This document shows, piece after piece, positions 52,170 through 64,000 of a stretch of 64,000 nt of DNA. Source of the stretch: Chrysomallon squamiferum (lineage: Eukaryota; Mollusca; Gastropoda; Neomphalida; Peltospiridae); the NCBI GenBank assembly GCA_012295275.1, contig CM022669.1, positions 13,274,172 to 13,338,171 on the forward strand, read 5' to 3'. Position numbers and translations under genes: made by a program. The notes below the pieces were generated by a model. That model was not told the DNA's origin and ran no database searches. It was given only the letters and a program-made list of their open reading frames with translations. Within the stretch, counting starts at the first letter, position 1. Every line of letters starts with the position of its first letter.

Positions 52170-54212
52170 CGCAGAAGCATGCACACATATCAGTATTTAT
52201 CCTGTTCACAAGTTTAGCTAATTTCTTGTTCTAAACTTCACAGAATAGTTGGATATAAACTACTTATTAATATATACATACTCATACATATATGCATATG
52301 TATATATGTGTGTTTGTGTTATAATTATTATAATAAACATATATTTTAATTTAATTCCATTTTGAAACAGAACTGCAAACAGGAACAACCAATATGTAAT
52401 GATCTTTATTCATGATATAAATATTTTACAAACCAGCATTATTTTACTGAACATATAAATATTCTGGACTTACTTTTCTGAAACAAAACTATATATATAG
52501 ATAGATAGATAGATATAGAAAGAGAGATAAAAGGATGGATATAGATAGAGATATATAAAGATATCAAATTACATTACCTCTTCCTGCACAAAATCAATCT
52601 GGTGCTCATATGCGGATTCATTGTAATGGTGCATTGCTTTCCACATATTATCAGAAACAGTTTCCTTTACCTGAAAATTTTATAACAATGAATATACAAT
52701 GACGTAATTATATGACAAAGTATAAATCTATGTAACCAAAAATTATTTTCTTTTTATTAAAGAAAAATAATTAAAGAGAGATAATTTTAATTTTCATCTG
52801 AGCAAACTGATGCAAATAGCCATGTTTGTTTGTTGTTGTTTTGTTTTTCAAAAGTTATTTTAAACTCACATCATCTCTGTACAGATATCCCATGATCCCT
52901 CCAACCACCTCTCCAAGGAACACCACCAGAATAAGTGAAAAGAACTGAAATTGAAGTATACAATATTATAAAACTTTTAGAAATTAACTGTTCACTGAAA
53001 AAAATATGCAGAAATTAAAACTAAATAAAATTATACAAAATATTTTATAATTCTCAATTAAAGTATTGTATATAAAATACACAGATCAAGAGGATGACTG
53101 TTTTTTATTTAAATCCTATATGAAAGAAGAAAGAAAAATAATAATAAAAGAAACTTTAGTTGTTATTTAAAATAAAACTAAAAAGAAAGAAAGAAAGATA
53201 GAAAAAATAAAATACCAAAAATAACAAAACAAGAAGTTACTTACAGTAGCCAACAGGCATTTGTTCTCCTTGCACGCTGCAATACAACCGAGCAGACCAA
53301 CTACAAACATGAAAACCCCAGCTGCAATGATGATGCTGGCTGGCAGCAATGTAAGGGTGGCATCGGTCAGCTCCTCAAAGTGACTGTATGTTGAATACAC
53401 CCATGCTCCCACGAAACAAAGGCCAGCAGAGGCAGCCTAATGATGAGAATTAATAACCACTGATTTGAGAAATGTTGAAAAGAAATTAAAAAGCTTCTGT
53501 TAAGTATTATCAGTATCAGTAGCAAACAGTATTATATTTAGAAAATAAATTAATAAATAAATGAGTACGCTTGTAAATATATAAAATTCACTTGTCTTTA
53601 TTCAGGATTGTTGTGAAACTGATTCGAGTTATGAGATATTCTGTTCATTTCCAACAAATGTCAGTTTTTCTTTGTGTTTTTTGTTTATTTTTTCAATATC
53701 TAGATATATTTCAAATTATAAACTATCAACATTTTAAAACAATATTAATTCAGTTGATAAAAATGTCAAACTCTAGACAAAATTCAGTTATTTTATTTAA
53801 ATTCTTTTTTTATTTTGTTCACTTTTCATTAAAAAATGTTACACTCTGACTTATAAATGATACAGCAAGGCTGCTGAGCGTTGTGAAATAATAGTTCATC
53901 AGATGGAATATATTAAATTTAAAACAATAGCAAAACAATTTTGATATTCTCGCGACATTCTCATTCTGTCAGATCACTAATAATAAAATATCGTATGTCA
54001 TTTAACTAATATCATTAGATGGCTTATTATGTATCGACTATATTAATACGAAAGTCTGATGGTAACTCAATACCGTCAAACTTTCGGGCTACAACAGATC
54101 AATGTCACTGTCAACGGTTTCCAAGAAAATCAATCTAAACGTCACTTACCCAGAACAATAAACTGACAATAAGAAGAAAGATTTTCGACGAGACAGCACA
54201 TACACTAGTCAT
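50906..54212 (-). CDS. Tetraspanin, TSPAN3-like, 255 aa (7 exons)
   Basis: Exons 54212-54150, 53436-53245, 52944-52870, 52670-52578, 52045-51884, 51363-51280 and 51004-50906, all phase 0. Four membrane segments: about 10-34 (SKIFLLIVSLLFW...), 50-72 (ASIIIAAGVFMFVVGLLGC), 86-105 and 202-234. The large extracellular loop has the CCG motif (C144, C145), SCC (C171, C172), C181 and C197: six cysteines for three disulfides. N149, N174 and N177 lie in N-x-S/T sequons. Juxtamembrane C68, C72 and cytoplasmic cysteines are candidates for palmitoylation. The N-terminal pattern xSSKxxLxxxxLxFWxAxxxLCxVGAxV and the spacing are closest by eye to vertebrate TSPAN3. It would scaffold partner proteins in membrane microdomains. 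An AATAAA lies two bases past the stop. Divergent from TIMM44. Confidence 0.92.
52127..52167. repeat. (AC)n microsatellite
   Basis: About 20 AC units in tetraspanin intron 4, 80 bp from exon 5. A minus-strand frame across it is a repeat artefact. Confidence 0.95.
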
Positions 54213-54396
54213 CTTGGCTTGCTTATGTCAGTTGTAACAAACTCTGACAATCAGCAACAAATTACGCACCTCCAAATAAATGAAAACAAATCACGTCTTT
54301 ATGCGTCAAAATATGGTCTCTCAAACAATTTATGACTTCTGATTACTAACACTTCCGGGTTCAGTATGTACTTCCGGTTTGCAATATAGCACAATA

Positions 54397-54442
<46 letters not shown>

Positions 54443-54932
54443 GTAGTAGTAGTAGTAGTAGTTGTTGTTGTTGTTGTTGTTATTGTATTATATTAATTAA
54501 TGACCTTACATTCATTTTTAGAAAAATATCAAATTTATAAACAAATGATTCTCTGTATTTTTAAAGAAAACTTCAAGGAATTTGAAAAACACCTCTTTTT
54601 AATATCAGATATGTTAGGAATGAGCCTTTTTATTTATTTGTTATATTTTCTTTGACTTTTTTCTTCTTCTTTTTTTTTGGAACAGAAACTTGTGATTTAT
54701 TTATTTATTTATTTTAATTTTCTTATTTATTTATATAAAATATTTGTTAATTATCTACATTGTTTTAAAAATGATTACGATTTTTTGAAATGATAAAACA
54801 TTTGTGATCTTCAATTTCATTACTAAATCGTAACACAAGAGAGTAATGTATTTAACTTTCAGGAATAAATAAATATGGGGCAAGATCGTTTTGCCTTTAC
54901 CGGAAATGCGCATCGATTGCATCAAGGGCAAC
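54213..54932. promoter_or_regulatory. Bidirectional promoter interval, tetraspanin / TIMM44
   Basis: 720 bp between opposite start codons. It contains a compound trinucleotide array (AAT)n(AGT)n(TTG)n at 54397-54483. CTTCCGG-type (ETS/GABPA-like) motifs occur at about 54353 and 54371, with a CCGGAA in reverse at 54899. ETS-like sites are common in promoters of mitochondrial genes, but their use here is inference. Confidence 0.5.
54397..54483. repeat. Compound (AAT)n(AGT)n(TTG)n trinucleotide array
   Basis: Three successive trinucleotide blocks, about 48 bp AAT, 18 bp AGT and 20 bp TTG, between the tetraspanin and TIMM44 start codons. Confidence 0.95.
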
Positions 54933-57900
54933 ATGGCTTCCATGTGTCGATCGTTTGGAAGGTTGTACCGACAAACGGGAAAATGTCAGGTAATAAACAA
55001 ACTTCTTGTGGACAGTAGTCCACAATATCTTATCTTTATGAAATTGATAAACAGTAAAATAACAACAAAAAAAACTGTAATTTTTATAATCGGTAGTAAA
55101 TGGATAAGATATGTCGTTCTTAGCATGTTATTAATATTGACATTATTGTTAGTTAAGAATCACGTTGCTGTATTTTATTAGTATTACGTAATAAAACTAG
55201 CCTTTAAGATTAAAATAAGTTAGGTACTTCTAATACATAATCACAGTGACATTAGGTGGTTAATAAAGGGAAATATAATTATTATTGTAAAAATATAAAA
55301 TACTTTGAAATATTACAACCATCTAAAATAATCTTTAACTTGCTTAAGAACTTAAGTTAATTATTAATAATAATAAAAATTAATATAAAATGATAATAAT
55401 TCAGTAATTACTATAAACTGATAAAATGACAAAATGTATAATAAACTATGACATAATTATGTTAATTTTACCATGATCGTTATTATTGATATTAATGCAA
55501 GTAAAGTAGTTTCCTTGGTAATACTAATAGGTTCTGTAATCACTAATCTGTGTCCAGTTTCACATATTAATTTATTATAATAAAATTAATTTAATCCTGC
55601 ATAACTCCTAAATTGCTCTTATCAACTCTATGTTTAAAAGACTATTAAATTTTAATCTTTACTTTTCATATTATTTTGTTACTGTTTTTAGAATAGTGAC
55701 TAGGCTTTATGTTATAGAATTTATTTACCTTTCATGTTGAGTTCATTTGAACTGTTTTGTGAATTCACAGTAATAATGATTATAATCTCTCTACTAATAA
55801 AATCTTCGAAAGCTAATGGCTCAACTTATATGTTCTTATTTTTCAGATATTCTCAATTTCTTCAATTCAGAAGCTCTCAGGATGCCAGTGTTATCCTGCA
55901 GTGACATCTCACTTTGTACAGAACAGTGGACAGCTCGACTTCAGGATAACCCAGGTGACAGATTAAACGAAATTTCTCTTACTTGTATTTTTAATCATTT
56001 TCTTCTTCTTCTTCTTCTTCTTCTTATTATTATGTTATTTATTTATTTTATTTTTTATTATGTTATACTTCCATTTTAAAGTGAATTTATAATTTTCTAA
56101 ACCAGAAAAAAAGTTAATTTCTGAGACACATAACCACAAAAAATATTTTTCTTATAATGTTTGTGAACCAACACTTTCAGTGTATATATAATTATATTGC
56201 ATATGTATGGTTCAGGAAACATAAATTTTAAATTGAATCCTGAGAGAAAACTGAAATGAAAAGACAAAAATCCTGCAGATAATCTTATTATTGATTTGCT
56301 GCTGTTTTTAAATTTTTATTTTAATTTATAATTAAAAATAATGTACTGATTTTTAAAATAAAATATTCAGAATCGATACATGTCCGATCGCAAGGGATTT
56401 TTCCAGACACTGGCAGACAACCTGAAACAAGAACTTGCTAAAAATAAGGAAATGAAGGTATTTAAATGCTTTTATATTATTTAAATTTTTTATCAAAAAC
56501 ACTGAATGACTATTAATTGTTTTACATTTGTAGTCAGTAGAATGATAACTGTTGAAGTAATGTATGAGATCATTATCTGTAAAGTAAAATTTTCTTTTTC
56601 TTTAGATCTGAAATTAATTTAGTTTTAGTCATCTTTTATAATTACCTATTGTATATAATTATATGTTGTTGTTATTTTGTTCTTTTTTTCTTTATAAAAT
56701 GAAATGTATAATTTACCGTCTTACAACAGAAAATATATTATGCATGGAATCATTTTATATATGATTTCTATTTTTAATTTATTTTCAAGGAAAGTTTACA
56801 GAAATTCAAAGAAGAAACAGAAAAATTAGAACAGACCGAAGCTATACAGAAAGCCCGGCAGAAGTTTGTATGTACAAATAGTTATTTCACTGACATTTAT
56901 TTGTTATGAAGTTGTGTTTTAAGTGTACTTTTGTGAGCACTATAATGTATGAAAATAGCCTATGTATTTTTTATTTGCATTATATTAATGACTTCATTTG
57001 TTGTTACTGATTAGTCATTCATAGTACTAATGAAGTAACAAAAATTATATTGAGTAAATTAATATACGGTTTTTGCTTTAGAATTAAAATCTAGTTTTCT
57101 GATATATTTTTTTTTTGTTGGAGGACATTAAATACGTTTCAAATATATTTAATGTTTGTTTACATTTCCTCTGAACAGTACATATCAGTTTGGTTTGTTA
57201 CGCATGAAAATAATATTTTATTTATTTAAACATTTGTCCAGTAATATATAGTTCAAGAAAACGTTTGGAAACAAAATTTACAAATGAATCAAATGCTGTT
57301 TGCTTGTTTTTTCAAAACATGTTCTTTTTGTAATAATTAAAAATTAATTTTCAGCAAAACATCGAAAGTGAATCCATAAGAAGCACTCAGATGTTGAAGA
57401 AGCAATTCGGAGAACTCAAAGAGAAAGTTTCAGAGGTAAGATTACTTGCTTGAATGATTTAAATTTTACAGCTCGGTAATTACTTTTTATTATCATTTTA
57501 TTACAATTTGAGTTAATAATTAAAAAAAACTAAAATCATATAGTATCTTTTGTTAATGTTATAGAATTTTTATTTAATTTTAAAACAGACACAAATTTTT
57601 GTCTTTTGTCTACATATTTAAAATGGACATTATTAGGTGATTCTTTCCATTTTTGTTATAAAAATGTACAATAATATCATCAACATAATTAAAGGGCTTT
57701 ATATATATATATTCCATATGATTGGAATCTTCAGAAATTCGTTTCATTCAGGAGAAAATTATGCTAATATCCTTAAAACCAGATTATTATTATTATTATG
57801 CTTTCATTCAGTAATCTATGGTACTTAAAAGTATCTAGCAGCACCTGTAATGCAGAATTATTTTTAAAATATTTGATTTAATTACCAGATAATTCTTGTT

Positions 57901-59914
57901 CTTAATCGACCAAAGCTGTCATGATCTTTTCAGACCTTTGAGGAAGTTCAGAAAACTGACTTTGCCAAACGTGTGAAGGAATCAACTGAAGAGCTGGGGA
58001 AGACGATGGGCGGAGCTGCTGAAACCTTCTCCAAACAGACACAGGGGCTGGGGCAGACGTCAGCTTTTCGCAGCATTTCGCAAGTATGTGAATCTGTTGA
58101 TTTTTAAAAAAAATTATTCCTCTGTTGTTTTTTTTCTTTTTACATGCATGATAGGAATAGTTAATTTTATAGTTGACTGCAGGGAGGAAGATTATGCCCA
58201 ATATTATTATTATTGTTATTGTTATTATTATTTTAATATTTATTTTTGTTTGTTTTGAAGCATAACCAGATTCTTAATGTTAAAAATATCTTTAGTAAAT
58301 ACACAGTTGATATTTTCAATATTTAAACATACAAATAAAAAAAATCAATTCACTTTCGTTTTGAGTACAAAAAATAATAATTTAAATACATAGGTTTTAA
58401 TATTAACTGGAATTAAAAAATTAATAATAATAGAACTGTCCTTTCAATTTTAATCATTTTTTTTGAAAGTAACATTATGATATATATATATATATATAGC
58501 TGGTGTTAGGATTTTAATTAAAATAATTTATCTGTAAATTAAATTAGTTAATCTTCAGTGTTGTATATTAGGGTGTAAAAGCAGTGAAAGAAGAATTTGA
58601 CGATGTCACTTTATCAAGAGCGAGGCATTACAAACCACCAGGTCAGTAGTTTTAATCTTAATAAAAACAGTTATTTCTGTCAAAGTTATTACAAAAAAAT
58701 ATATATTTTGTTCTTAGATAATGTTAATGTTAATACTATGACTGCCGTCTGAAATACTCACAGAGAAGTAAAGCATTAATAATTTTTTGTTCATACACAT
58801 TTCTCCATATTTTATTTAGTAATTCTTGCTTAGAATCAAAATGTGTGTCTTGCATAATATTATTAAAGAAGTTAAATATATCCCAGTCTTATGAGTATTG
58901 TTAATGATGTTTCAAGTAATCTTTATCTTATAGCAAATATTTTTTATTATTTACAGAAATACTTCGCATGAGATCAGAATTGTCAGGGCAGAAGAAAGAT
59001 GAAAGAGAATTTGAAGCAAATGAGTGAGTTTTTATTTAGTACTGTGGTGGTTGATGATTGAAATATTGCTTTAGCATCCATTATCCAATATTTTATGATC
59101 CAAAACCTTCTTCTTTTTTTTTTTGGAGCCGTCAAGATAAAAATGACCAATAGTTTTCTGATGCCTTATTCTAAAAACTTAATTTCATGCAGATTATTAT
59201 TTACTAACGTACAAAATAATTGTGTATATGAAATATAAATGAATTTTATATTTAGACTTGGATTCCGTTATCAAGCTGTCTTCTTATATTTTTCCATGGC
59301 TGTATATGTAAGAGAATTGTGAATATGATGGTTAAATGTTAAAGTATATATATATATATGTTGCATGTTTGTATAACAGTTTGTCAAGGCCTCATAATAT
59401 AATTATTAATAATTTTTTTTTTTTACAGGGATGACACAGGTGTTGTGTTGCACAAAGATTCCAGATGGTATCAGAGTTGGCAGAATTTTAAAGACAACAA
59501 TGAATATGTAAACAGTAAGTATTTAATTGTTTTTATTTTATTTTGTTGTGCAGGCAAAGGTATCATTTTATCTTTTATTTATATTTCATATGAACTGTGT
59601 AGGATGTTTTGAACCAAAAAAAAAATATATTTTTTCACTCTGCTTTTATAACAAAAGTAATTATTTTGTTCTGTTAAAAATTAAATAGTAATAAAGATTT
59701 TGATCTTTTTAAAATATATTTTTTCAGAAATGTTTGATTTGAAGGCAAAATATGATGAAAGTGATCACCTTATGATTCGGGCAACAAGAGCTTTTACAGA
59801 TAAAATTGGATATGTGTTTGGTAGGTAATATTATTCTTTCCTTTATTACATTCACCTAATGAGAATATTGCTTGTATGTTTATGTATGCATGTCATTTAC
59901 TTTTCCCTGAGGTT

Positions 59915-59951
<37 letters not shown>

Positions 59952-62145
59952 TAGGAGGAATGTTTACAAAAACAGAAATGTCTGAGGTTTTGACAGAAAT
60001 CTGTAAATCTGATCCTAACTTTGATAAAGAACACTTTATAAAAATGTGCGAGAGAGAAATAATTCCTAATATATTAGAGGTGAGTTACTGAAATTTCCAA
60101 ACTTTCAGTTACTTAAATAGTGGAATATTTTACTGTTTTGATTATTATTAGACTTGATTATACATTTTGCAAACTACGTCGTCATTATTAATTCTGAATA
60201 AACACTAGTGAAAAACATCAAAAATGACTACAGTTTTAAGTTATGCCAATTACAACCTACCTAAGATATTTTTGTAATGGCTGATAATACTACTCTAAAT
60301 CACTAGTAAAAATATTTTTGATGTTTTTTTGCTGTGAAGAATTGCTTAATGATTTGAATATTGTAGATTTGTAATTAAAATTTTGTTTACGTGCATTCAC
60401 ATTGTCAGATGATATGTATTGTATATCAGGGTGTTTGGAGATAATGTAGCTGTTGGTGTTAGATAATTAATTGTCTGTATTTATTTTACTACAGGCAATG
60501 ATCAGAGGCAACTTGGAAGTACTGAAAGACTGGTGTCATGAGGCAGTATGTATTAAAATATGTTTTATTTGTACAAAATGATAATAAGGATAATTTTAAT
60601 TACTCTACATTTTTTTGTAATTCAGTTTTTCGGTGACCCATCTTGTGTCAGCTTATAATACCTGCCAGATCATTTATTTTAAGAATATGATTTTATTATT
60701 GAAACATTGTTACTAATAAATGTTATTTTAAATTAAGTATCATGTTCACAGTTTCCATGATTCAGAAATAAGTAATGTACAAACTGTTCTCACTATAACT
60801 CAAAATCAAAAGAATTAAATGTAAAACTGTCTTTACAAAATTATAGTATATATATTGTTATTAGTATTATTATTATTATTATATATATATATTTTTTTTT
60901 TTTCAGGCATTCAATATACTGGCACAGCCAATAAAACAAATCAAGGCATCCAATTATCAATCAGTATCACAAGTGTTAGATGTGAACAATGTGGATGTAA
61001 GATTTAAAAAAAAATTAATTTCAATTTATTTTTAGTTATGCTGATCAAAAACAAAATGGTTATGAAATCAGTGATACTAACATTTCAGTTTAGCTGTTAT
61101 GAACAGTAGGTTAAATCAGTAACAGAATACAAATTTATCTTTTAAATTTTTTTTTTATTGTTGTATAAAATGGCATTCATTTGTATACTTTAAGGAAGTG
61201 AATATGTTACTAACATTATTTGATCCATATATCTTCAATTTATTGTAAGTAAAAGACATCTTTATCTATCTATGTATGGAAATACCTTTGTAATTTATTA
61301 CAAATTTTGTTACGCTTCTGTAACAATTAAACTTTGGGCATGTTACTAAGCAAATTTCTGTTATTACAGGTGGTTGCTGGGAAAATAATGGAGCAAGGCC
61401 CAGTTCTTGTGATCAGTTTCACTGCTCAGCAAATAATGGCCATCAAAGATGCAAGTGGAAATATTGTTGAAGGAAACCCTGTAAGTATGGGTATTCTGTA
61501 AGCTGAGTGATTTTAAACTTTGTTCAGCTGAAACAGAATTCTTTAGAAACAGAACATTCCAAAATAGTACTGCGCTTTTTGTTGAGAAACTTCAAAAGCA
61601 GTCATGTGTCTTAAATGTCACATACGTTGATAGATTATTTGAGCATCAGAGAATTGAGGATTCAGTTTTTTAATTTATCATATTTTCTTGATTTAAAATT
61701 ACGAAGGATTTTTTATCATTTGTGATCTGTTGTTTCATCTTACTACATAAGCATAATCATTTTATTTTTGTTGTATAAGCTCATGAAAATCTGGTTATAT
61801 TTCACTCAGTCCGTTGCTTGACTTATGAAGCTTTTTTTTCATTTGTAATCTGTATTGTTTCATCCATAAGTATTCCATAATTATTTTACTTTTGGAAATT
61901 GATGAAAATCTCATTTATTATTCAATTTCACCATAATTGCTTGACAGATAATTATGAAACATTTGAGTTCTATGTAATTGGAATTGATTCATTCATAAAT
62001 TCCAACAGTCATTTTACTTTTGCAGGACAAGATCATGAAAATTATCTATGTATGGGCTTTGTGTAGGGACCAGGAGGAACTGAACCCAAGGGCTGCATGG
62101 AAACTGATGGACATTTCAGCCAGTTCGTCAGAACAGTGGTTATAA
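54933..62145 (+). CDS. TIMM44: TIMM44, mitochondrial import motor scaffold, 457 aa (15 exons, complete)
   Basis: Exons 54933-54989, 55847-55954, 56371-56457, 56790-56867, 57355-57435, 57934-58083, 58572-58641, 58957-59023, 59429-59514, 59728-59820, 59955-60079, 60495-60545, 60907-60996, 61370-61480 and 62026-62145. Every junction is phase-consistent, and the sum is 458 codons with TAA. I chose ATG 54933 (A at -3, G at +4; MASMCRSFGRLYRQTGK is a clean presequence). An in-frame ATG at 54906 would add MRIDCIKGN. Residues ~67-130 are the coiled-coil region that recruits Hsp70 (RKGFFQTLADNLKQELAKNK). The C-terminal Tim44 domain runs from about 265 to the end (KYDESD, FTKTEMSEVLTEI, ILKDWC-like VLKDWCHEA, GPVLVISFTAQ, YVWALCRDQEELNP). 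The C-terminus ISASSSEQWL parallels the vertebrate protein (452 aa). It tethers mtHsp70 to the TIM23 channel on the matrix side of the inner membrane. Confidence 0.97.
59917..59950. repeat. T34 homopolymer forming the TIMM44 exon 11 acceptor tract
   Basis: 34 consecutive T directly abut GTAG at the 3' splice site of exon 11 (59955), so the mononucleotide repeat is the polypyrimidine tract. Confidence 0.97.
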
Positions 62146-63627
62146 TGTCTGAAAAAAGATGGCAGTGGAATAAAAAAAACCAAACTATTCATCTGTTTTA
62201 CACATCACAGTTGTCAGACATTTTTCAGAGGAAAGATGACGACACACAAAACCATTTGTTTCTGTTGATAAAAAGAAAAGAAAGAAAGAAGAAAAAAATA
62301 ATGTTATCGTCTTCCCATTACTGGCAGGATCTGTTCGTCCAGTTCTGAGGATTCAATATTAAACAGAATAATCTAAACTGTGATACACAATCTACATAAT
62401 GATAAATTTATTAAGTGCCTGTTTTGGGGGACTTTTTTTAAAATTATTATTATCATGCTTTTTCGTACATATTATGCATGACAAATATATATTAACAGGC
62501 TTATAGAGAAAAAGAAAATTAAAACCAATTATCGTGATTTATATGAATCAGTCTTATAGTACCAAATCATGTTACAGTAGACATCCAGTCATAGATACAC
62601 ATGTTCAGAATTCCTGGTCATTTTGGAAGTAATATCATTTAAGAACAATGGAATATCATTGATATTAAGGACATACTGGATCCACATTAACATAAGACGG
62701 ATCTGATACAAGTTGACCAGTGACAGTTGCAATGGAAGACAGTCCATCAATGAAGGAAAAATTTCTGATCGAGGATGCACAAATTTCTAATACAAATGTA
62801 TTTATTTAGCAAACATAGTTTTATGCAACATGTTTGTTTAAATAACAGATTTTAAATATTGCTACTAAAAGTCATGTGTTCAGCAAATTGCCAATTTCAA
62901 ATTAACAGTGATTGATAGAGGAATGTTTGAGACATTGTTATATCATCACAATCCATCAGATAAATAAAACTTAACAAAATAATACCATGTTTGTCCTTTA
63001 TCAAACTCCATAAATGTCCTAAATATCAAAAACAATTTACAGTTTCGTTTTTATTTATTATTAGTGTTATTTTGATAAGGATGTAAATAAATGTTTCAAT
63101 TCTTACGATAACTAAAATACATGGAGTGTCCAAATAATTTTTTTTTATTTATGTTACTTGGTTGTGATAAATAAAGCTGGGGTGGTATGGAGTCCTGTTT
63201 ATTATTACACATTTAGATCTTTTACATGATGACCTAAACATTTCACTTCTGGAACATTAATTGTTTTAAACAAAATACTTGTCAGAATATTTCATTCAGT
63301 AACTAAAATCATGGAAAGTTATCAACAAATTAAATAAAAGCAGGTTACAGCTAAATTCATGGCAAACACAACATGGAATACTACTGTTCTGTGGGTTGCT
63401 CTCTGCAATTAATACTGAGAAAGTTTAAATCCATTTTCTCACAGCAAGGAAAGCATCTTAAAAATATCATGATGAGAATGCAACAGAATATTTTGCTAAA
63501 TTTAAAACTACCCTCTTTAATGACAAACTAATCCCATTTTAGTAGTTATAAAGCCTAACTAGGAATGAACAAACAAACAAATAGAAACGTCTTCGGTTTT
63601 AATTTCTTTGTATTTAATTTATTATCA
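62146..63627. other. Convergent 3' UTR/intergenic interval
   Basis: About 1.5 kb after the TIMM44 stop and before the stop codon of the minus-strand gene entering from the right. AT-rich with no recognisable coding segment. The plus-strand frame at 62097-62348 overlaps the last TIMM44 exon out of frame and is a shadow. Confidence 0.6.
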
Positions 63628-63923
63628 CTACAACTGTTGGACAAGTGTGCTAGCCGTCTCACAGACGCAGAGTTTATCACTACCATTTTGCAAAGTAGAA
63701 TTTTGTCCTGTGTCGCCGTTTTCATTGTTTCCTTCACAGTGTGTTATAACATCCTTTTTCACAACACTATTCACATTTGATGACTTAGCTGAACAGTTCT
63801 GTTCACTATCTGAGTCACTGTTGTCATGGTGATCTGATTCTGCAGCACTGTCGTCAGAATATTCATCTCCTCTACTCCCAAGATCACAAAGTTTACCCTG
63901 AGCTTGTAGACGGAAGAAAGTTC
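63628..63923 (-). CDS. Terminal exon of an unidentified gene (partial, last 98 residues)
   Basis: A TTTGTAG acceptor precedes 63923, and the exon opens in phase 1 with GTFFRLQAQGKLCDLGSRGD. It continues as a very acidic, Ser/Asp/Asn-rich tail (EYSDDSAAESDHHDNSDSD) and ends ETASTLVQQL before the stop at 63630-63628. Such tails are usual for disordered C-termini. The start of the exon (FFRLQAQGKLCDLG) looks like the end of a folded domain that I cannot name. Upstream exons lie beyond the right edge. Confidence 0.65.
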
Positions 63924-64000
63924 CTACAAACAACAAAATTTAAATAATTGTTACGAAACCTTTTTTTTATTATTATAATAATTTTTTATAGAAATGTGTG

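Noticed and set aside
62097-62348. Plus-strand 83-codon frame after TIMM44
   Set aside because: It overlaps the last TIMM44 exon in another frame. The correct frame gives the conserved C-terminus and stops at 62145.

Overview
This is a eukaryotic nuclear window. It is very AT-rich (roughly three quarters A+T by eye) and full of microsatellites. Its genes are split by short introns of about 0.1-1.8 kb with consensus GT..AG borders. I rebuilt gene models by joining conserved protein segments across phase-compatible splice sites. The gene complement (HERC1, a MARCHF2/3-type ligase, CCDC122, TIMM44, a TSPAN3-like tetraspanin, carboxypeptidase Q) is that of an animal. Compact introns, heavy AC/AG/AAT/GATA repeats and invertebrate-like divergence suggest a lophotrochozoan, most likely a mollusc. 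That placement is inference, not proof.

Layout, left to right: (1) 285-16251, minus strand, the first 22 coding exons of HERC1, with the 3' three quarters of the gene beyond the left edge; (2) 17879-18692, plus, two-exon mitochondrial glutaredoxin-like protein (C5orf63 type); (3) 21258-24161, minus, five-exon RING-CH membrane E3 ligase (MARCHF3/2-like); (4) 26815-29478, plus, three-exon gene that I do not recognise; (5) 32145-36461, minus, ten-exon coiled-coil gene matching CCDC122, including a 16-nt microexon; (6) 37075-38481, plus, intronless carboxypeptidase Q; (7) 41200-44619, plus, 1139-aa C2H2 zinc-finger protein in one coding exon; (8) 50906-54212, minus, seven-exon TSPAN3-like tetraspanin; (9) 54933-62145, plus, complete 15-exon TIMM44; (10) 63628-63923, minus, terminal exon of an unidentified gene entering from the right edge.

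Strands almost alternate, which gives four head-to-head pairs (HERC1/C5orf63-like, MARCHF/unknown, CCDC122/CPQ, TSPAN/TIMM44). Two of these share only about 0.6-0.7 kb of upstream DNA. There is no operon logic. The products act in different places: giant cytosolic ubiquitin ligase, endomembrane ubiquitin ligase, mitochondrial import motor, secreted peptidase, transcription factor and membrane scaffold.

Points most worth a second look: a single-base frameshift inside an otherwise conserved RCC1 exon of HERC1; two HERC1 exons whose 3' splice sites have been tandemly copied into the upstream intron, making decoy acceptors; the unrecognised three-exon gene with a possible alternative first exon; and the intronless CPQ. 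I found no CRISPR, rRNA, tRNA, virus-like or toxin gene, and no intact transposon.
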